Of a stretch of DNA of 64,000 nucleotides, positions 10,298 through 18,681 are shown piece by piece; position 1 is the stretch's first letter; each line of letters begins with the position of its first letter. The position numbers were made by a program, and so were the translations under genes. This stretch comes from Clostridium sp. BNL1100 (lineage in GTDB: Bacteria > Bacillota > Clostridia > Acetivibrionales > DSM-1351). Where the stretch lies: assembly GCF_000244875.1 (NCBI RefSeq), contig NC_016791.1, positions 1 through 64,000 of the forward strand. Direction: 5' to 3'. The notes under the pieces were generated by a model. That model did not search any database, was not told where the DNA came from, and worked only from the letters and a program-made list of their open reading frames with translations.

Positions 10298-10389
10298 GGA
10301 GAAGTACCCAAGTAGGTCGAAGGGGACGGTTTGCTAAACCGTTAGTCTGGGCAACTGGAGCAAGGGTTCGAATCCCTTCTTCTCCGCCA
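10298..10389 (+). tRNA. tRNA-Ser (anticodon GCT)
   Basis: 92-nt class II tRNA. Acceptor GGAGAAG pairs with CTTCTCC, the anticodon stem ACGGT/ACCGT encloses TTGCTAA with anticodon GCT, the variable arm is long, the T-loop is GTTCGAATC, and CCA is encoded. It is co-oriented with the TGA tRNA-Ser 40 bases upstream. Confidence 0.97.
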
Positions 10390-10394
10390 AATTT

Positions 10395-10421
10395 GAAAAG
10401 CCTGATTGTATCAGGCTTTTC
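10395..10421 (+). terminator. Terminator of the tRNA-Ser operon
   Basis: GAAAAGCCTGAT and ATCAGGCTTTTC form a perfect 12-bp stem with loop TGT, five bases after the tRNA end. The 3' arm supplies the short T-run. Confidence 0.8.
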
Positions 10422-10434
10422 AGCGTTTTATGAG

Positions 10435-10490
10435 TAAAAAAGGACACTATTTTGAAGTAAAATTTTTAAATTAGTGTCTTTTTTTTATTT
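10435..10490 (+). terminator. Second terminator-like hairpin after the tRNA operon
   Basis: An A-run with GACACTA (left) pairs with TAGTGTC and eight T (right), with a bulged G and a long AT loop. No gene lies between it and the first terminator, so it may be a backup terminator or end a small transcript not seen here. The rest of 10491-10712 is AT-rich and holds only a DnaA box (10625-10633) and the pssA terminator. Confidence 0.5.
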
Positions 10491-10624
10491 TTAGAGAAAA
10501 GCTATGAAATGCCTGCCTACATTGATTCAATTTACTTCTTAACCACTTCCATATTTATTGCGAATTTGAATATAATTCACAGATTTGATTTTTTTTAAAG
10601 GTTATTAACATTGATATAATAATT

Positions 10625-10633
10625 TGTGGATAA
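10625..10633 (-). promoter_or_regulatory. Isolated perfect DnaA box
   Basis: TGTGGATAA on the plus strand is the exact complement of consensus TTATCCACA. It stands alone in the spacer between the tRNA terminators and pssA, about 9 kb from the origin. A single 9-mer can occur by chance. Confidence 0.35.
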
Positions 10634-10666
10634 AACAAATTACTTTTCATATAAAATGTGAATAAA

Positions 10667-10703
10667 AAAGAACCATGATTTTAAACAAAAATCGTGGTTC
10701 TTT
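10667..10703 (-). terminator. Terminator of pssA
   Basis: Arms of 16 bases (AAAGAACCATGATTTT and AAAATCGTGGTTCTTT, one G-T pair) around a short loop. On the minus strand the stem is followed by TTTTTTATT. It starts ten bases after the pssA stop. Confidence 0.85.
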
Positions 10704-10712
10704 AAAAATAAT

Positions 10713-11261
10713 TTACCTTTTTTTAATCTGGATTTTACTAACCATAAGGTAGGAAAGTAAAACAATAATTATCGCAGTTACTATAGTGTTAATATTACTA
10801 TAGTTATGGTGTTCAATTGAATAACTGTTGTACAAATTAACTATGGATAAAAATGCACCTGCAATAGTTATCGGAACCCCTGAAAATACATTGTTAAATG
10901 TAGTTACATTGTAACGTGCCAGTCTGTACGCACCTGCAATAGGAAACAACACTGCAAGTAAATACCCAAGTACCGTTAAATCAAAGAAACTTATCTTCCA
11001 GGCAATTATTATTGGTGCTACACCAAAGGAGATTAAGTCTGAAAGCGAATCCAATTCTTTACCAAGTTCACTTGTACTATCCAACATTCTTGCCACCTTA
11101 CCGTCAAATCTGTCTGTTAATGCAGCAACCATAACTAATAGGGATGCCTGTATCATGTCATTTTTTATTGCAAATAGTAATGCAATAATTCCAAGCGAGA
11201 GATTTATAAATGTCAGGAGGTTAGGCAAAGAATGCTTTATTGTGTTTTTCAAATGATCCAC
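10713..11261 (-). CDS. pssA: CDP-diacylglycerol--serine O-phosphatidyltransferase
   Basis: Integral membrane enzyme that makes phosphatidylserine from CDP-diacylglycerol and serine, the precursor of phosphatidylethanolamine. The CDP-alcohol phosphotransferase motif is complete: D-R-F-DG-K-V-AR, then eight residues, then G-KEL-D-SLS-D at about residues 50-75. Several hydrophobic segments follow in 182 residues. The longest frame uses GTG at 11261, which overlaps its own GAGGGTG ribosome site; a TTG three codons in, with AGGGTGG five bases upstream, may be the true start. It stands alone between convergent terminators and the HAD gene. Confidence 0.9.
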   Translation of the reverse strand: MDHLKNTIKHSLPNLLTFINLSLGIIALLFAIKNDMIQASLLVMVAALTDRFDGKVARMLDSTSELGKELDSLSDLISFGVAPIIIAWKISFFDLTVLGYLLAVLFPIAGAYRLARYNVTTFNNVFSGVPITIAGAFLSIVNLYNSYSIEHHNYSNINTIVTAIIIVLLSYLMVSKIQIKKR

Positions 11262-11481
11262 CCTCTACTTTAAATAATTATTATGCTATACCGGCTAATT
11301 TCTATTTCGTAAAATATATAAACTAAAGTATATATGATTTACATATATTATAGATTATAATTAATATCATAAAAATTAACAAGCTAATTAATTATGCATA
11401 ATCTATTATACGATTTAAAGTTTGATAAGTATGATTAACATTAGTCTATTAATATTAAAAGAGGATGGATGATATATTACA

Positions 11482-12120
11482 ATGAATAATTTTAAGTATA
11501 TTTTTTTTGATCTTGACGGAACACTTATTGATACTGTCCCTTTAATTCTGGATTCCTTTAATTACACGTTTATTCATCATTTTGGCGAAACACGTCCGGA
11601 GGAAGAAACTATAAGTTATATAGGGATGCCATTAATTAATCACTTGAGAGATTTATATCCGGGGCATGAGGAGGAGCTTGCAAAAACCTATCGGGATTAT
11701 AACGATAGAAGACATGACAGCTGTATTGGAGTTTTTATTGGGATTTTTGAGACAATAAAAATCCTTTATGATAAAGGGATAGTTATGGGAGTTGTAACTT
11801 CAAAAAGACGGGAATTGGCTCTCAGAGGATTAAAACTATTTAATCTTAATCAATTTTTTAAATTTGTTAACGGATCGGAGGATTCAAAAAAACACAAACC
11901 CGATGGCGATCCATTGATTGTTGCAATGAGTAAAGCCGGCGTTACAAACAAGGATGAAGTTTTATACGTAGGAGACAGTCCGTTAGATATACTGTGTGCA
12001 AAAAATGCAGGAGTCAGAAGCGCTGCCGTGGCATGGACCTACAGTCAAAGAACGGATCTTGAAAAGGTTGAGCCGGATTTATTTATAGAATGTCCGGCCG
12101 ATCTATTAAAATATGTATAA
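11482..12120 (+). CDS. HAD-superfamily hydrolase (PpaX / phosphoglycolate phosphatase-like)
   Basis: Cytoplasmic phosphatase of the haloacid dehalogenase superfamily, 212 residues. Motif I is DLDGTLIDT (residues 10-18, with both catalytic aspartates), motif II is VVTSKRR, motif III has the lysine in KKHKPDGDP, and motif IV is YVGDSPLDI. The helical cap inserted after motif I marks subfamily IA, shared by PpaX pyrophosphatase and Gph phosphoglycolate phosphatase. The substrate cannot be told from sequence. GAGGATGG precedes the ATG. It is monocistronic by spacing, with 65 bases to the next start. Confidence 0.85.
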   Translation: MNNFKYIFFDLDGTLIDTVPLILDSFNYTFIHHFGETRPEEETISYIGMPLINHLRDLYPGHEEELAKTYRDYNDRRHDSCIGVFIGIFETIKILYDKGIVMGVVTSKRRELALRGLKLFNLNQFFKFVNGSEDSKKHKPDGDPLIVAMSKAGVTNKDEVLYVGDSPLDILCAKNAGVRSAAVAWTYSQRTDLEKVEPDLFIECPADLLKYV

Positions 12121-12185
12121 ATCTGTATAAACAAGAGCAGTTTGAGTAAAATATAAAACTACTTAATTATACAGGAGTGGTTTTA

Positions 12186-12722
12186 TTGGCTAAAACAGTA
12201 GTAGCTATATTTGAAGCTTATGAAAATGCTGAAAAAGCAGCGTATGAAATTCGTGAAAAGGGGCTTAGAACTGATAATATATCTATAATGACTAAAACAG
12301 GAAGTAATATAAACAGGTATAAGCCGACAGATGGTGGAAGTATAGAAACAAGCAAAAAAAATAGCAATCCTTTTGTAAGGCCCGGCAGTTTAAGTGTAAG
12401 AATCTCTGATGGTATAGTTACCGGAGGCATTATTGGAGGCATCTTAGGTATACTTATAGGAGGAGTAAGTATGTTTATTCAAGGTTTAGGTTTTGTTGCA
12501 GCTGCAGGGCCTATAGGTGGCCTATTTATCGGTTTGCTTGCAGGAGGAGTAATAGGAGGATTCATTGATTTCCAAGTTCCCAAAAATAAAAAAAAGGAAT
12601 TTGAAAAATTGATTTCAAACGGGAATGCTCTTTTTAGTATGATGACAGATGATGACCGTTCTGAGGATATTCTGGAAATATTAAAAAAGAATGGTGCCTT
12701 AATGGTTGAAAAATATCAGTAG
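12186..12722 (+). CDS. General stress protein-like protein with glycine-rich membrane segment
   Basis: A 178-residue protein. The N-terminal part (VVAIFEAYENAEKAAYEIRE) resembles the ferredoxin-like domain of YflT-type general stress proteins. A central glycine-zipper membrane region (GGIIGGILGILIGGVSMFI and GGLFIGLLAGGVIGGFI) follows, then a soluble tail ending in ILEILKKNGALMV. Proteins of this type are membrane-associated and of unknown function. A GTG at 12177 is in frame but overlaps AGGAG (12173-12177); the TTG at 12186 is correctly spaced and chosen. Confidence 0.68.
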   Translation: MAKTVVAIFEAYENAEKAAYEIREKGLRTDNISIMTKTGSNINRYKPTDGGSIETSKKNSNPFVRPGSLSVRISDGIVTGGIIGGILGILIGGVSMFIQGLGFVAAAGPIGGLFIGLLAGGVIGGFIDFQVPKNKKKEFEKLISNGNALFSMMTDDDRSEDILEILKKNGALMVEKYQ

Positions 12723-12746
12723 CGAATATTTCCCAATTTGCATAAA

Positions 12747-12779
12747 TAGTATTATAATGGGTCAATCATTATAATACTA
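12747..12779. promoter_or_regulatory. 13-bp perfect inverted repeat with two TATAAT elements, upstream of yaaL
   Basis: TAGTATTATAATG and its exact complement CATTATAATACTA are separated by GGTCAAT. Each arm carries TATAAT on the plus strand (12753-12758 and 12770-12775). It lies 23 bases before the yaaL start and is probably a promoter with an overlapping operator. Confidence 0.6.
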
Positions 12780-12801
12780 TAATGTATTAAGGAGTTTAAT
12801 T

Positions 12802-13056
12802 ATGGAAATATCGCTTAATAAAGCATTAAACAATGTTGTAAAAACATCAGAAGCGAAAGCATTGGCCAGTGAGAGGGTTATTCTCCTAAAGGAAATAGAA
12901 AAGGTAAAAGGAGAATTGCAAAAGGCCTACAAAAATTTTGACTATGTAAATGATTCATTAATGGTTGACTACTATACATACCAGATAAAAGCGTATGAGA
13001 CAATGTTTGAATTTTTGATAAAGAAGGCAAAAACCATGGGCATTAATGAATTGTAA
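12802..13056 (+). CDS. yaaL: YaaL-type protein (DUF2508)
   Basis: An 84-residue, mostly helical, charged cytoplasmic protein. The C-terminal half, FDYVNDSLMVDYYTYQIKAYE followed by FEFLIKKAKTMGI, is the DUF2508 signature. The family has no known function and is regularly found next to bofA, as here, where the BofA-like gene begins 128 bases downstream after a terminator-like hairpin. AAGGAG lies ahead of the ATG. A long inverted repeat with promoter-like elements lies immediately upstream. Confidence 0.85.
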   Translation: MEISLNKALNNVVKTSEAKALASERVILLKEIEKVKGELQKAYKNFDYVNDSLMVDYYTYQIKAYETMFEFLIKKAKTMGINEL

Positions 13057-13067
13057 TGAGACCTGAT

Positions 13068-13105
13068 AAGGACCTTATTCCTCAGTGAATAAAGTCCTTT
13101 TTTAT
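13068..13105 (+). terminator. Terminator between yaaL and bofA
   Basis: AAGGAC-C-TTATTC pairs with GAATAA-A-GTCCTT around CTCAGT, ending in a T-run. One opposed mismatch. It separates yaaL from bofA transcription. Confidence 0.8.
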
Positions 13106-13184
13106 TTTTGAAAGAATATTTAACTCAAATAGTTAATATATTTCTTATAGCAGGGACAAACCTTTTATAGAAAGGGGAAGTACT

Positions 13185-13376
13185 ATGAATATAGGAAAAG
13201 GGGTTAAAAAACTTTTCATTAATATAATTCTTGGTGTAATTTTATTAATAATTATTAATTTTATAGGTTCATATTTTGATTTCAGAATAGCATTAAATGT
13301 GTACTCTGCTTTAATAGTTGGGGTTCTTGGAGTACCCGGGTTAATACTTCTTGTTTTTTTACAGTTTATGGTGTAG
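13185..13376 (+). CDS. bofA: BofA-type inhibitor of pro-sigma-K processing
   Basis: A 63-residue integral membrane protein. Two hydrophobic segments are visible (FINIILGVILLIIINFIG and ALIVGVLGVPGLILLVFLQF) separated by FDFRIALNVYS. The GVLGVPG-I/L-LL segment near the C-terminus is typical of the BofA family. In Bacillus, BofA holds the SpoIVFB protease inactive in the mother cell during sporulation. Many Clostridia have BofA-like proteins without a clear pro-sigma-K checkpoint, so the exact role is inferred. GAAAGGGGAAG precedes the ATG. Confidence 0.82.
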   Translation: MNIGKGVKKLFINIILGVILLIIINFIGSYFDFRIALNVYSALIVGVLGVPGLILLVFLQFMV

Positions 13377-13578
13377 AACACTAAAGTACAAAATTTTTGG
13401 TATATTGTTATAATCAATAATTTTTAGTAGGATAATCAATTATACTGTATACATTATATAAAATGCCTACTCCATGATAATTGTAAAATACAAATAAAAT
13501 ATTACGATTTATATGCAATTTCTAAGGGATTCTAGGCTAAATGTTGTATACAAAGAACAAAACTAAGGCTGTACAACC

Positions 13579-13607
13579 TTTACAAATGGGCAAAAAAATG
13601 ATAGAAT
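13579..13607 (+). promoter_or_regulatory. Probable sigA promoter of nifJ
   Basis: TTTACA at 13579-13584, 17-base spacer, TAGAAT at 13602-13607; the start codon is 45 bases further. A 10-bp palindrome TTGTATACAA at 13544-13553 lies just upstream of the -35. Confidence 0.6.
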
Positions 13608-13651
13608 ATGTCGTTGAATAGTGTTTTTAGTTATTAAGGAGGTAAGTTAAA

Positions 13652-16600
13652 ATGTCAAGACATAAACAATCGATGGATGGAAATACAGCTGCCGCACACG
13701 TTTCCTATGCGTTTACTGATGTTGCTGCTATTTACCCAATCACACCTTCAAGCCCAATGGCCGATTCTGTTGACCAATGGTCTGCTGCTGGTAGGGAAAA
13801 TATTTTTGGTAGTCAGGTTAAAGTTGTTGAACTTCAGTCTGAAGCAGGGGCTGCGGGAACTGTTCACGGCTCTTTGGCTGCAGGTGCTCTTACAACAACA
13901 TTCACAGCTTCACAAGGTCTTCTTTTGATGATTCCTAACATGTACAAAATCGCAGGCGAATTACTTCCTAGTGTATTCCACGTTTCTGCTCGTACAGTTT
14001 CTACACATGCATTGAACATCTTTGGTGATCATAGTGACGTATATGCTTGCCGTCAAACAGGTTTTGCAATGTTAGCTGAATCAAATCCACAGGAAGTAAT
14101 GGATTTAAGTGCAGTTGCACATCTTGCAACAATTGAAGGAAAAGTTCCTTTTATAAACTTCTTTGATGGTTTCCGTACATCCCACGAAGTTCAGAAAATT
14201 GAAACATGGGATTATGCAGACTTAAAAGAAATGTGTGATATGGATTCCATAAAGGCTTTCCGTGAGCATGCATTAAACCCTGAAAAGCCATCAATGCGTG
14301 GTTCACATGAAAATGGAGATATATTCTTCCAGCACCGTGAAGCATGTAATACTACATATGATAAATTACCTGCTGTTGTTGAAAAATACATGGCTAAGGT
14401 AAACGCTAAACTCGGTACAAATTATGATTTATTCAACTATTACGGAGCACCAGATGCTGAACGTGTTATAGTAGCTATGGGTTCATTCTGTGATGTAGCT
14501 GAAGAAGTAATAGATTACTTAACTGCTGCAGGTGAGAAAGTTGGTCTTATCAAGGTTCGTTTATATCGTCCTTGGGTTTCCAGCAGTTTGCTAAAGGTTC
14601 TTCCAAAGACCGTAAAGAAAATAGCTGTTCTTGACCGTACAAAGGAACCGGGATCATTGGGTGAACCATTGTATCTTGATGTTGCTACAACACTCCGTGA
14701 AGCAGGACTTAATGATATAGTTGTAACTAATGGCCGTTATGGTTTAGGTTCAAAGGATACTCCTCCATCTTCAGTATTTGCAGTATTTACTGAACTGAAA
14801 AAGGATGCTCCTAAGTCACGCTTTACTTTAGGTATCGTAGATGATGTTACATATTTAAGCTTACCTGAAATTAAGCCAGCTCCTATAACTGCAGCAGCAG
14901 GTACTGTTGAATGTAAGTTCTGGGGTCTGGGCGGAGACGGAACTGTTGGTGCTAACAAGAATTCAACTAAAATTCTCGGTGACCACACTGATAAATATAT
15001 TCAGGCATATTTCCAATATGACTCAAAGAAAACAGGTGGTGTAACTATTTCTCACCTTAGATTCGGTGATAAGCCAATCAAGAGTCCATATTACATAAAT
15101 CAGGCTGACTTTGTTGCATGTCACAACCCATCATACGTTGTTAAGGGATTCAAGATGGTTCAGGATGTTAAGCCGGGCGGAATCTTCATGATCAACTGTC
15201 AGTGGTCTGATGAAGAATTAGATACTAAATTGAATGCTGCTGCAAAGAAATATATTGCAGACAACAATATTCAGTTATATACAATCAACGCTATAGATAA
15301 GGCAATGGAAATTGGTATGGGCAAACGTACCAATACTATCCTTCAATCAGCATTCTTCAAGCTGGCAAATGTTATGCCAATTGACGAAGCTATTAAATTC
15401 ATGAAAGAAGCTGCTAAGAAATCTTACGGCAAGAAGGGCGACGCTATTGTAGAAATGAACTACAAAGCTATTGATGCAGGTGTAAGTGCACTTCATAAAG
15501 TTGAAGTTCCTGCTTCATGGTCAAATCCTGAAGCTGATCTTGCAGCACCTGAACTCATAGGCAGCCCTGAATTAGTTGATATGGTTAAGAATCTGCTTAA
15601 CCCGATTGCATTAATGGATGGTGACAGTCTTCCAGTATCTGCTTTTGCTGATATTGCTGATGGACAGTTCGAACAGGGTGCTTCTGCGTATGAAAAACGT
15701 GGTACTGCCGTATTAGTTCCTGAATGGGATGCAAACTTATGCTTACAATGTAACAGTTGTGCATTTGTATGTTCACATGCAACTATTCGTCCATTCATGT
15801 TGAGTGAAGATGAAATAAAGGCAGCACCTGCTAATATTAAATTAGCTGATACTAAGCCAAAAGCTAGTGAATACAAGTTTACTATGAGCGTATCTCCTTT
15901 GGATTGTATGGGTTGTGGTGAATGTATCACAGTATGTCCTGTTAAGGAAAAGGCAATCAAGATGGTACCTCAGGAATCACAAGCTGAAGAACAGCCAGTA
16001 TTTGATTACCTGGTTGCAAACGTTGGAAAGAAACCTGGAATGCCTGCAGACACTACTGTTAAGGGCTCACAGTTCAATCAGCCGCTTCTCGAATTCTCAG
16101 GAAGCTGTGCAGGATGTGCTGAAACATCATATGCTCGTTTGATAACTCAGTTGTTCGGTGAACAAATGTATATTTCAAATGCTACAGGATGTTCTTCAAT
16201 ATGGGGAGGTCCTGCTGCTACAAGCCCATATACAGTTAATAAAGATTCAAAAATGGGTCCTGCTTGGGCAAACTCATTGTTTGAAGATAATGCTGAGCAT
16301 GGTTACGGTATGCAACTTGGACAGAAAGTTATCCGTGATCAGGCGATAGCTCAGATTGAAAAGCTTGCTGCATCTGATAAAGCTTCTGATGAATTAAAGG
16401 CTACTATTGCTAAATTCATTGAGACAAAGGATATGACAAGAGAAAATGCACCTGCTACTAAGGCATTGATAGTAGAACTTGAAAAAGCTGCTGCTGCAGG
16501 ATGTGATATTTCAAAGGAAATACTTGAAAAGAAACAGTACCTCGCTAAGAAATCTATATGGATTCTCGGTGGTGACGGATGGGCATATGATATCGGATTC

Positions 16601-17203
16601 GGTGGACTTGACCATGTACTCGCTTCAGGGGAAAATGTAAACGTTATGGTATTCGATACAGAAATGTACTCAAATACAGGCGGACAGTTATCAAAGGCTT
16701 CAAACATCGGCGAAGTTTGCCAGTTTGCTGCAGCTGGTAAGGACATAGGCAAGAAGAGCCTTGCTGAAATCGCTATGAGCTATGGTTACGTTTATGTAGC
16801 ACAGATTGCTCTTGGTGCTAATCCAAATCAGACAATCAAGGTTATTGCTGAAGCAGAAGCATATAACGGACCATCATTGATTATTGGTTATGCTCCTTGT
16901 GAACTCCACGGAGTTAAGGGCGGAATGAACCATTGTCAGGATGAAATGAAGAAGGCTGTTGCTTCCGGTTACTGGAATCTCTTCTCATTCAACCCTGCTT
17001 TAAAGGCAGAAGGAAAGAATCCGTTTACTTTGACATCCAAGCCAGGTGACGGAACATATCAAGAGTTCCTTAATAACGAAACACGTTATACTCGCTTACA
17101 GCGTGCATTCCCTGACCGTGCGGATAAACTCTTCCAAGAATCAGAGAAAGCTGCTAAGGAACGTTATGACCATTTATTAAAGTTGGTAGAACTTTATAAA
17201 TAA
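13652..17203 (+). CDS. nifJ: Pyruvate:ferredoxin (flavodoxin) oxidoreductase
   Basis: Single-chain 1183-residue enzyme that oxidises pyruvate to acetyl-CoA and CO2 with reduction of ferredoxin, the entry to clostridial fermentation. Domain order is an N-terminal pyrimidine-binding region (PITPSSPMADSVDQWSA), core domain, gamma/EKR linker, two [4Fe-4S] sites (CLQCNSCAFVC from residue 697 and CMGCGECITVC from 752), and the C-terminal TPP domain with GSCAGCAETSYARL and ILGGDGWAYDIGFGGLDHV. AAGGAGG precedes the ATG. Codon choice differs from neighbours, with many CGT arginines and CTT/GCT/GGT codons, as expected for high expression. It stands alone between its own promoter and a strong terminator. 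Confidence 0.97.
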   Translation: MSRHKQSMDGNTAAAHVSYAFTDVAAIYPITPSSPMADSVDQWSAAGRENIFGSQVKVVELQSEAGAAGTVHGSLAAGALTTTFTASQGLLLMIPNMYKIAGELLPSVFHVSARTVSTHALNIFGDHSDVYACRQTGFAMLAESNPQEVMDLSAVAHLATIEGKVPFINFFDGFRTSHEVQKIETWDYADLKEMCDMDSIKAFREHALNPEKPSMRGSHENGDIFFQHREACNTTYDKLPAVVEKYMAKVNAKLGTNYDLFNYYGAPDAERVIVAMGSFCDVAEEVIDYLTAAGEKVGLIKVRLYRPWVSSSLLKVLPKTVKKIAVLDRTKEPGSLGEPLYLDVATTLREAGLNDIVVTNGRYGLGSKDTPPSSVFAVFTELKKDAPKSRFTLGIVDDVTYLSLPEIKPAPITAAAGTVECKFWGLGGDGTVGANKNSTKILGDHTDKYIQAYFQYDSKKTGGVTISHLRFGDKPIKSPYYINQADFVACHNPSYVVKGFKMVQDVKPGGIFMINCQWSDEELDTKLNAAAKKYIADNNIQLYTINAIDKAMEIGMGKRTNTILQSAFFKLANVMPIDEAIKFMKEAAKKSYGKKGDAIVEMNYKAIDAGVSALHKVEVPASWSNPEADLAAPELIGSPELVDMVKNLLNPIALMDGDSLPVSAFADIADGQFEQGASAYEKRGTAVLVPEWDANLCLQCNSCAFVCSHATIRPFMLSEDEIKAAPANIKLADTKPKASEYKFTMSVSPLDCMGCGECITVCPVKEKAIKMVPQESQAEEQPVFDYLVANVGKKPGMPADTTVKGSQFNQPLLEFSGSCAGCAETSYARLITQLFGEQMYISNATGCSSIWGGPAATSPYTVNKDSKMGPAWANSLFEDNAEHGYGMQLGQKVIRDQAIAQIEKLAASDKASDELKATIAKFIETKDMTRENAPATKALIVELEKAAAAGCDISKEILEKKQYLAKKSIWILGGDGWAYDIGFGGLDHVLASGENVNVMVFDTEMYSNTGGQLSKASNIGEVCQFAAAGKDIGKKSLAEIAMSYGYVYVAQIALGANPNQTIKVIAEAEAYNGPSLIIGYAPCELHGVKGGMNHCQDEMKKAVASGYWNLFSFNPALKAEGKNPFTLTSKPGDGTYQEFLNNETRYTRLQRAFPDRADKLFQESEKAAKERYDHLLKLVELYK

Positions 17204-17217
17204 TATATTTTAAGACT

Positions 17218-17253
17218 AAAACCCGTCGGATAATGAGTCCGACGGGTTTTTTT
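17218..17253 (+). terminator. Strong terminator after nifJ
   Basis: AAAACCCGTCGGA pairs with TCCGACGGGTTTT around TAATGAG, followed by TTT. GC-rich perfect stem 15 bases after the stop. Confidence 0.95.
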
Positions 17254-17328
17254 CATCTTTTAAGGATTTTTAGCTGTATGAATACTATGGAATAAGATAA
17301 CACTTTTACAATGGGGTGAAAGGGTTAT

Positions 17329-18537
17329 ATGAAAAACAAATATTCAGTATCTGTTTTAGCCTTGATTCTGATAACAACAATAATTAAACTTGTACTGATT
17401 TTTATCTATCCAGAGATACTGTCGGTTCACAGCGATGATATAAATTATTATATGAGCTCACTTTACTTTTTAAAGAGAGGAGTTCTCACATACAGAACTT
17501 TTAATGAAGCTACGGTTTTTATAATGCCTTTGTACCCACTTTTTGTTAGTGGGGTATTAAAGATATTCGGAATAGGTTTTTGGGGACTACAAGCAGTCAG
17601 AATAATTCAAACAGGGCTTTCTGCATTGAGTATTCTGTTTGTGTACTTAACAACCAAAAAACTATTTAATAAAAAGGCAGGATTGATATCAGCTGTAATA
17701 TTTTCCTTTTACCCTCCCAATCTTGTAACACCAGGATATATACTTACGGAGTGTCTTTTTACTTTTATTCTGTTGGCTTTAATATATTTTTCTTTCAAAT
17801 TTGCCGATAATCTTAGCATTTCCAAGGCTGCAATTCTAAGTTTAATATGGATAATTGCAGTTTTTTGCAGACCAACGGTGTTATTCTACCCGTGCTTCTA
17901 TCTGCTTTATATTTTTATTAATAAATATTATAGGCTGTCCCAATGTATAAAATATGGTATTACAATGGCACTAATATTTATTTTATCGGCTCTTCCGTGG
18001 TGGGTAAGGAACTATAATGAATATCAGACGTTTATTCCTTTAACGGCGTCAAGTGGTAATCCACTTTTGCAGGGCACATATATTAACTACATACAAACTC
18101 CTGAAAACACAACAAACTATGAGGTTGGAAAAACAGCTTTGGAGACAGACAATATAGAAAGTAATGTAGCATTCAAAAGAATCCGGGAAGGGTTTAAAAA
18201 TCATTTCTTAAAGTATTTATGCTGGTATACACTAGGAAAGACGTTTTATTTTTGGACAATTCCTTTTTATTGGACGGATGTAATTGGCATCAGTTTTGGA
18301 TTGGCGGTAGTTTACCACTTCTTTATTATCATTACCGCTATTTATGTCGTTTTCAAGGGTGTAAGAGAAAGGCTGTTTATGAAAATCAGTCTTATTGTCT
18401 TTATTGCATTATACTTCAATTTTGTACACTGTGTATATATGTCCTTTGACCGGTATGCATACCCTATTATAGGAGTTATGTGTATTTATTGCGGAGCTGC
18501 ATTTGTAAGCAGTAAAAATATAAAAAATAAGTTTTAA
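17329..18537 (+). CDS. GT39-like membrane glycosyltransferase
   Basis: A 402-residue protein with about nine to ten hydrophobic segments. The first extracytoplasmic loop carries SVHSDDINYY, acidic residues in the place used by GT-C enzymes of the ArnT/PMT type, and YPLFVSGVLKIFGIGFWG follows. These enzymes move a sugar from a lipid-phosphate donor at the outer membrane face. The acceptor is unknown. GGGGTGAAAGGG lies upstream of the ATG. It is followed 144 bases later by the CotS-like gene in the same direction. Confidence 0.7.
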   Translation: MKNKYSVSVLALILITTIIKLVLIFIYPEILSVHSDDINYYMSSLYFLKRGVLTYRTFNEATVFIMPLYPLFVSGVLKIFGIGFWGLQAVRIIQTGLSALSILFVYLTTKKLFNKKAGLISAVIFSFYPPNLVTPGYILTECLFTFILLALIYFSFKFADNLSISKAAILSLIWIIAVFCRPTVLFYPCFYLLYIFINKYYRLSQCIKYGITMALIFILSALPWWVRNYNEYQTFIPLTASSGNPLLQGTYINYIQTPENTTNYEVGKTALETDNIESNVAFKRIREGFKNHFLKYLCWYTLGKTFYFWTIPFYWTDVIGISFGLAVVYHFFIIITAIYVVFKGVRERLFMKISLIVFIALYFNFVHCVYMSFDRYAYPIIGVMCIYCGAAFVSSKNIKNKF

Positions 18538-18681
18538 TTCTACAAATCCTATACTTTTCATATAATCTAGTATCACATTTTGCTTAATAGTCATTTTATG
18601 CTGCAAAGATATTGTTATTAAATAAAATGTACACGCTGTTAAAGTTTGCATTACGGGCAAAAACAGCTCTTGGAGGGCAAT

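Noticed and set aside
13544-13553. TTGTATACAA as a Rex redox operator for nifJ
   Set aside because: It lacks the spacing of the clostridial Rex site (TTGTTAA-N4-TTAACAA); a 10-bp palindrome in AT-rich DNA is not enough.
15493-15960. 155-codon open frame antisense to nifJ
   Set aside because: Overlaps the iron-sulfur domain coding region of nifJ; a by-product of its codon bias.
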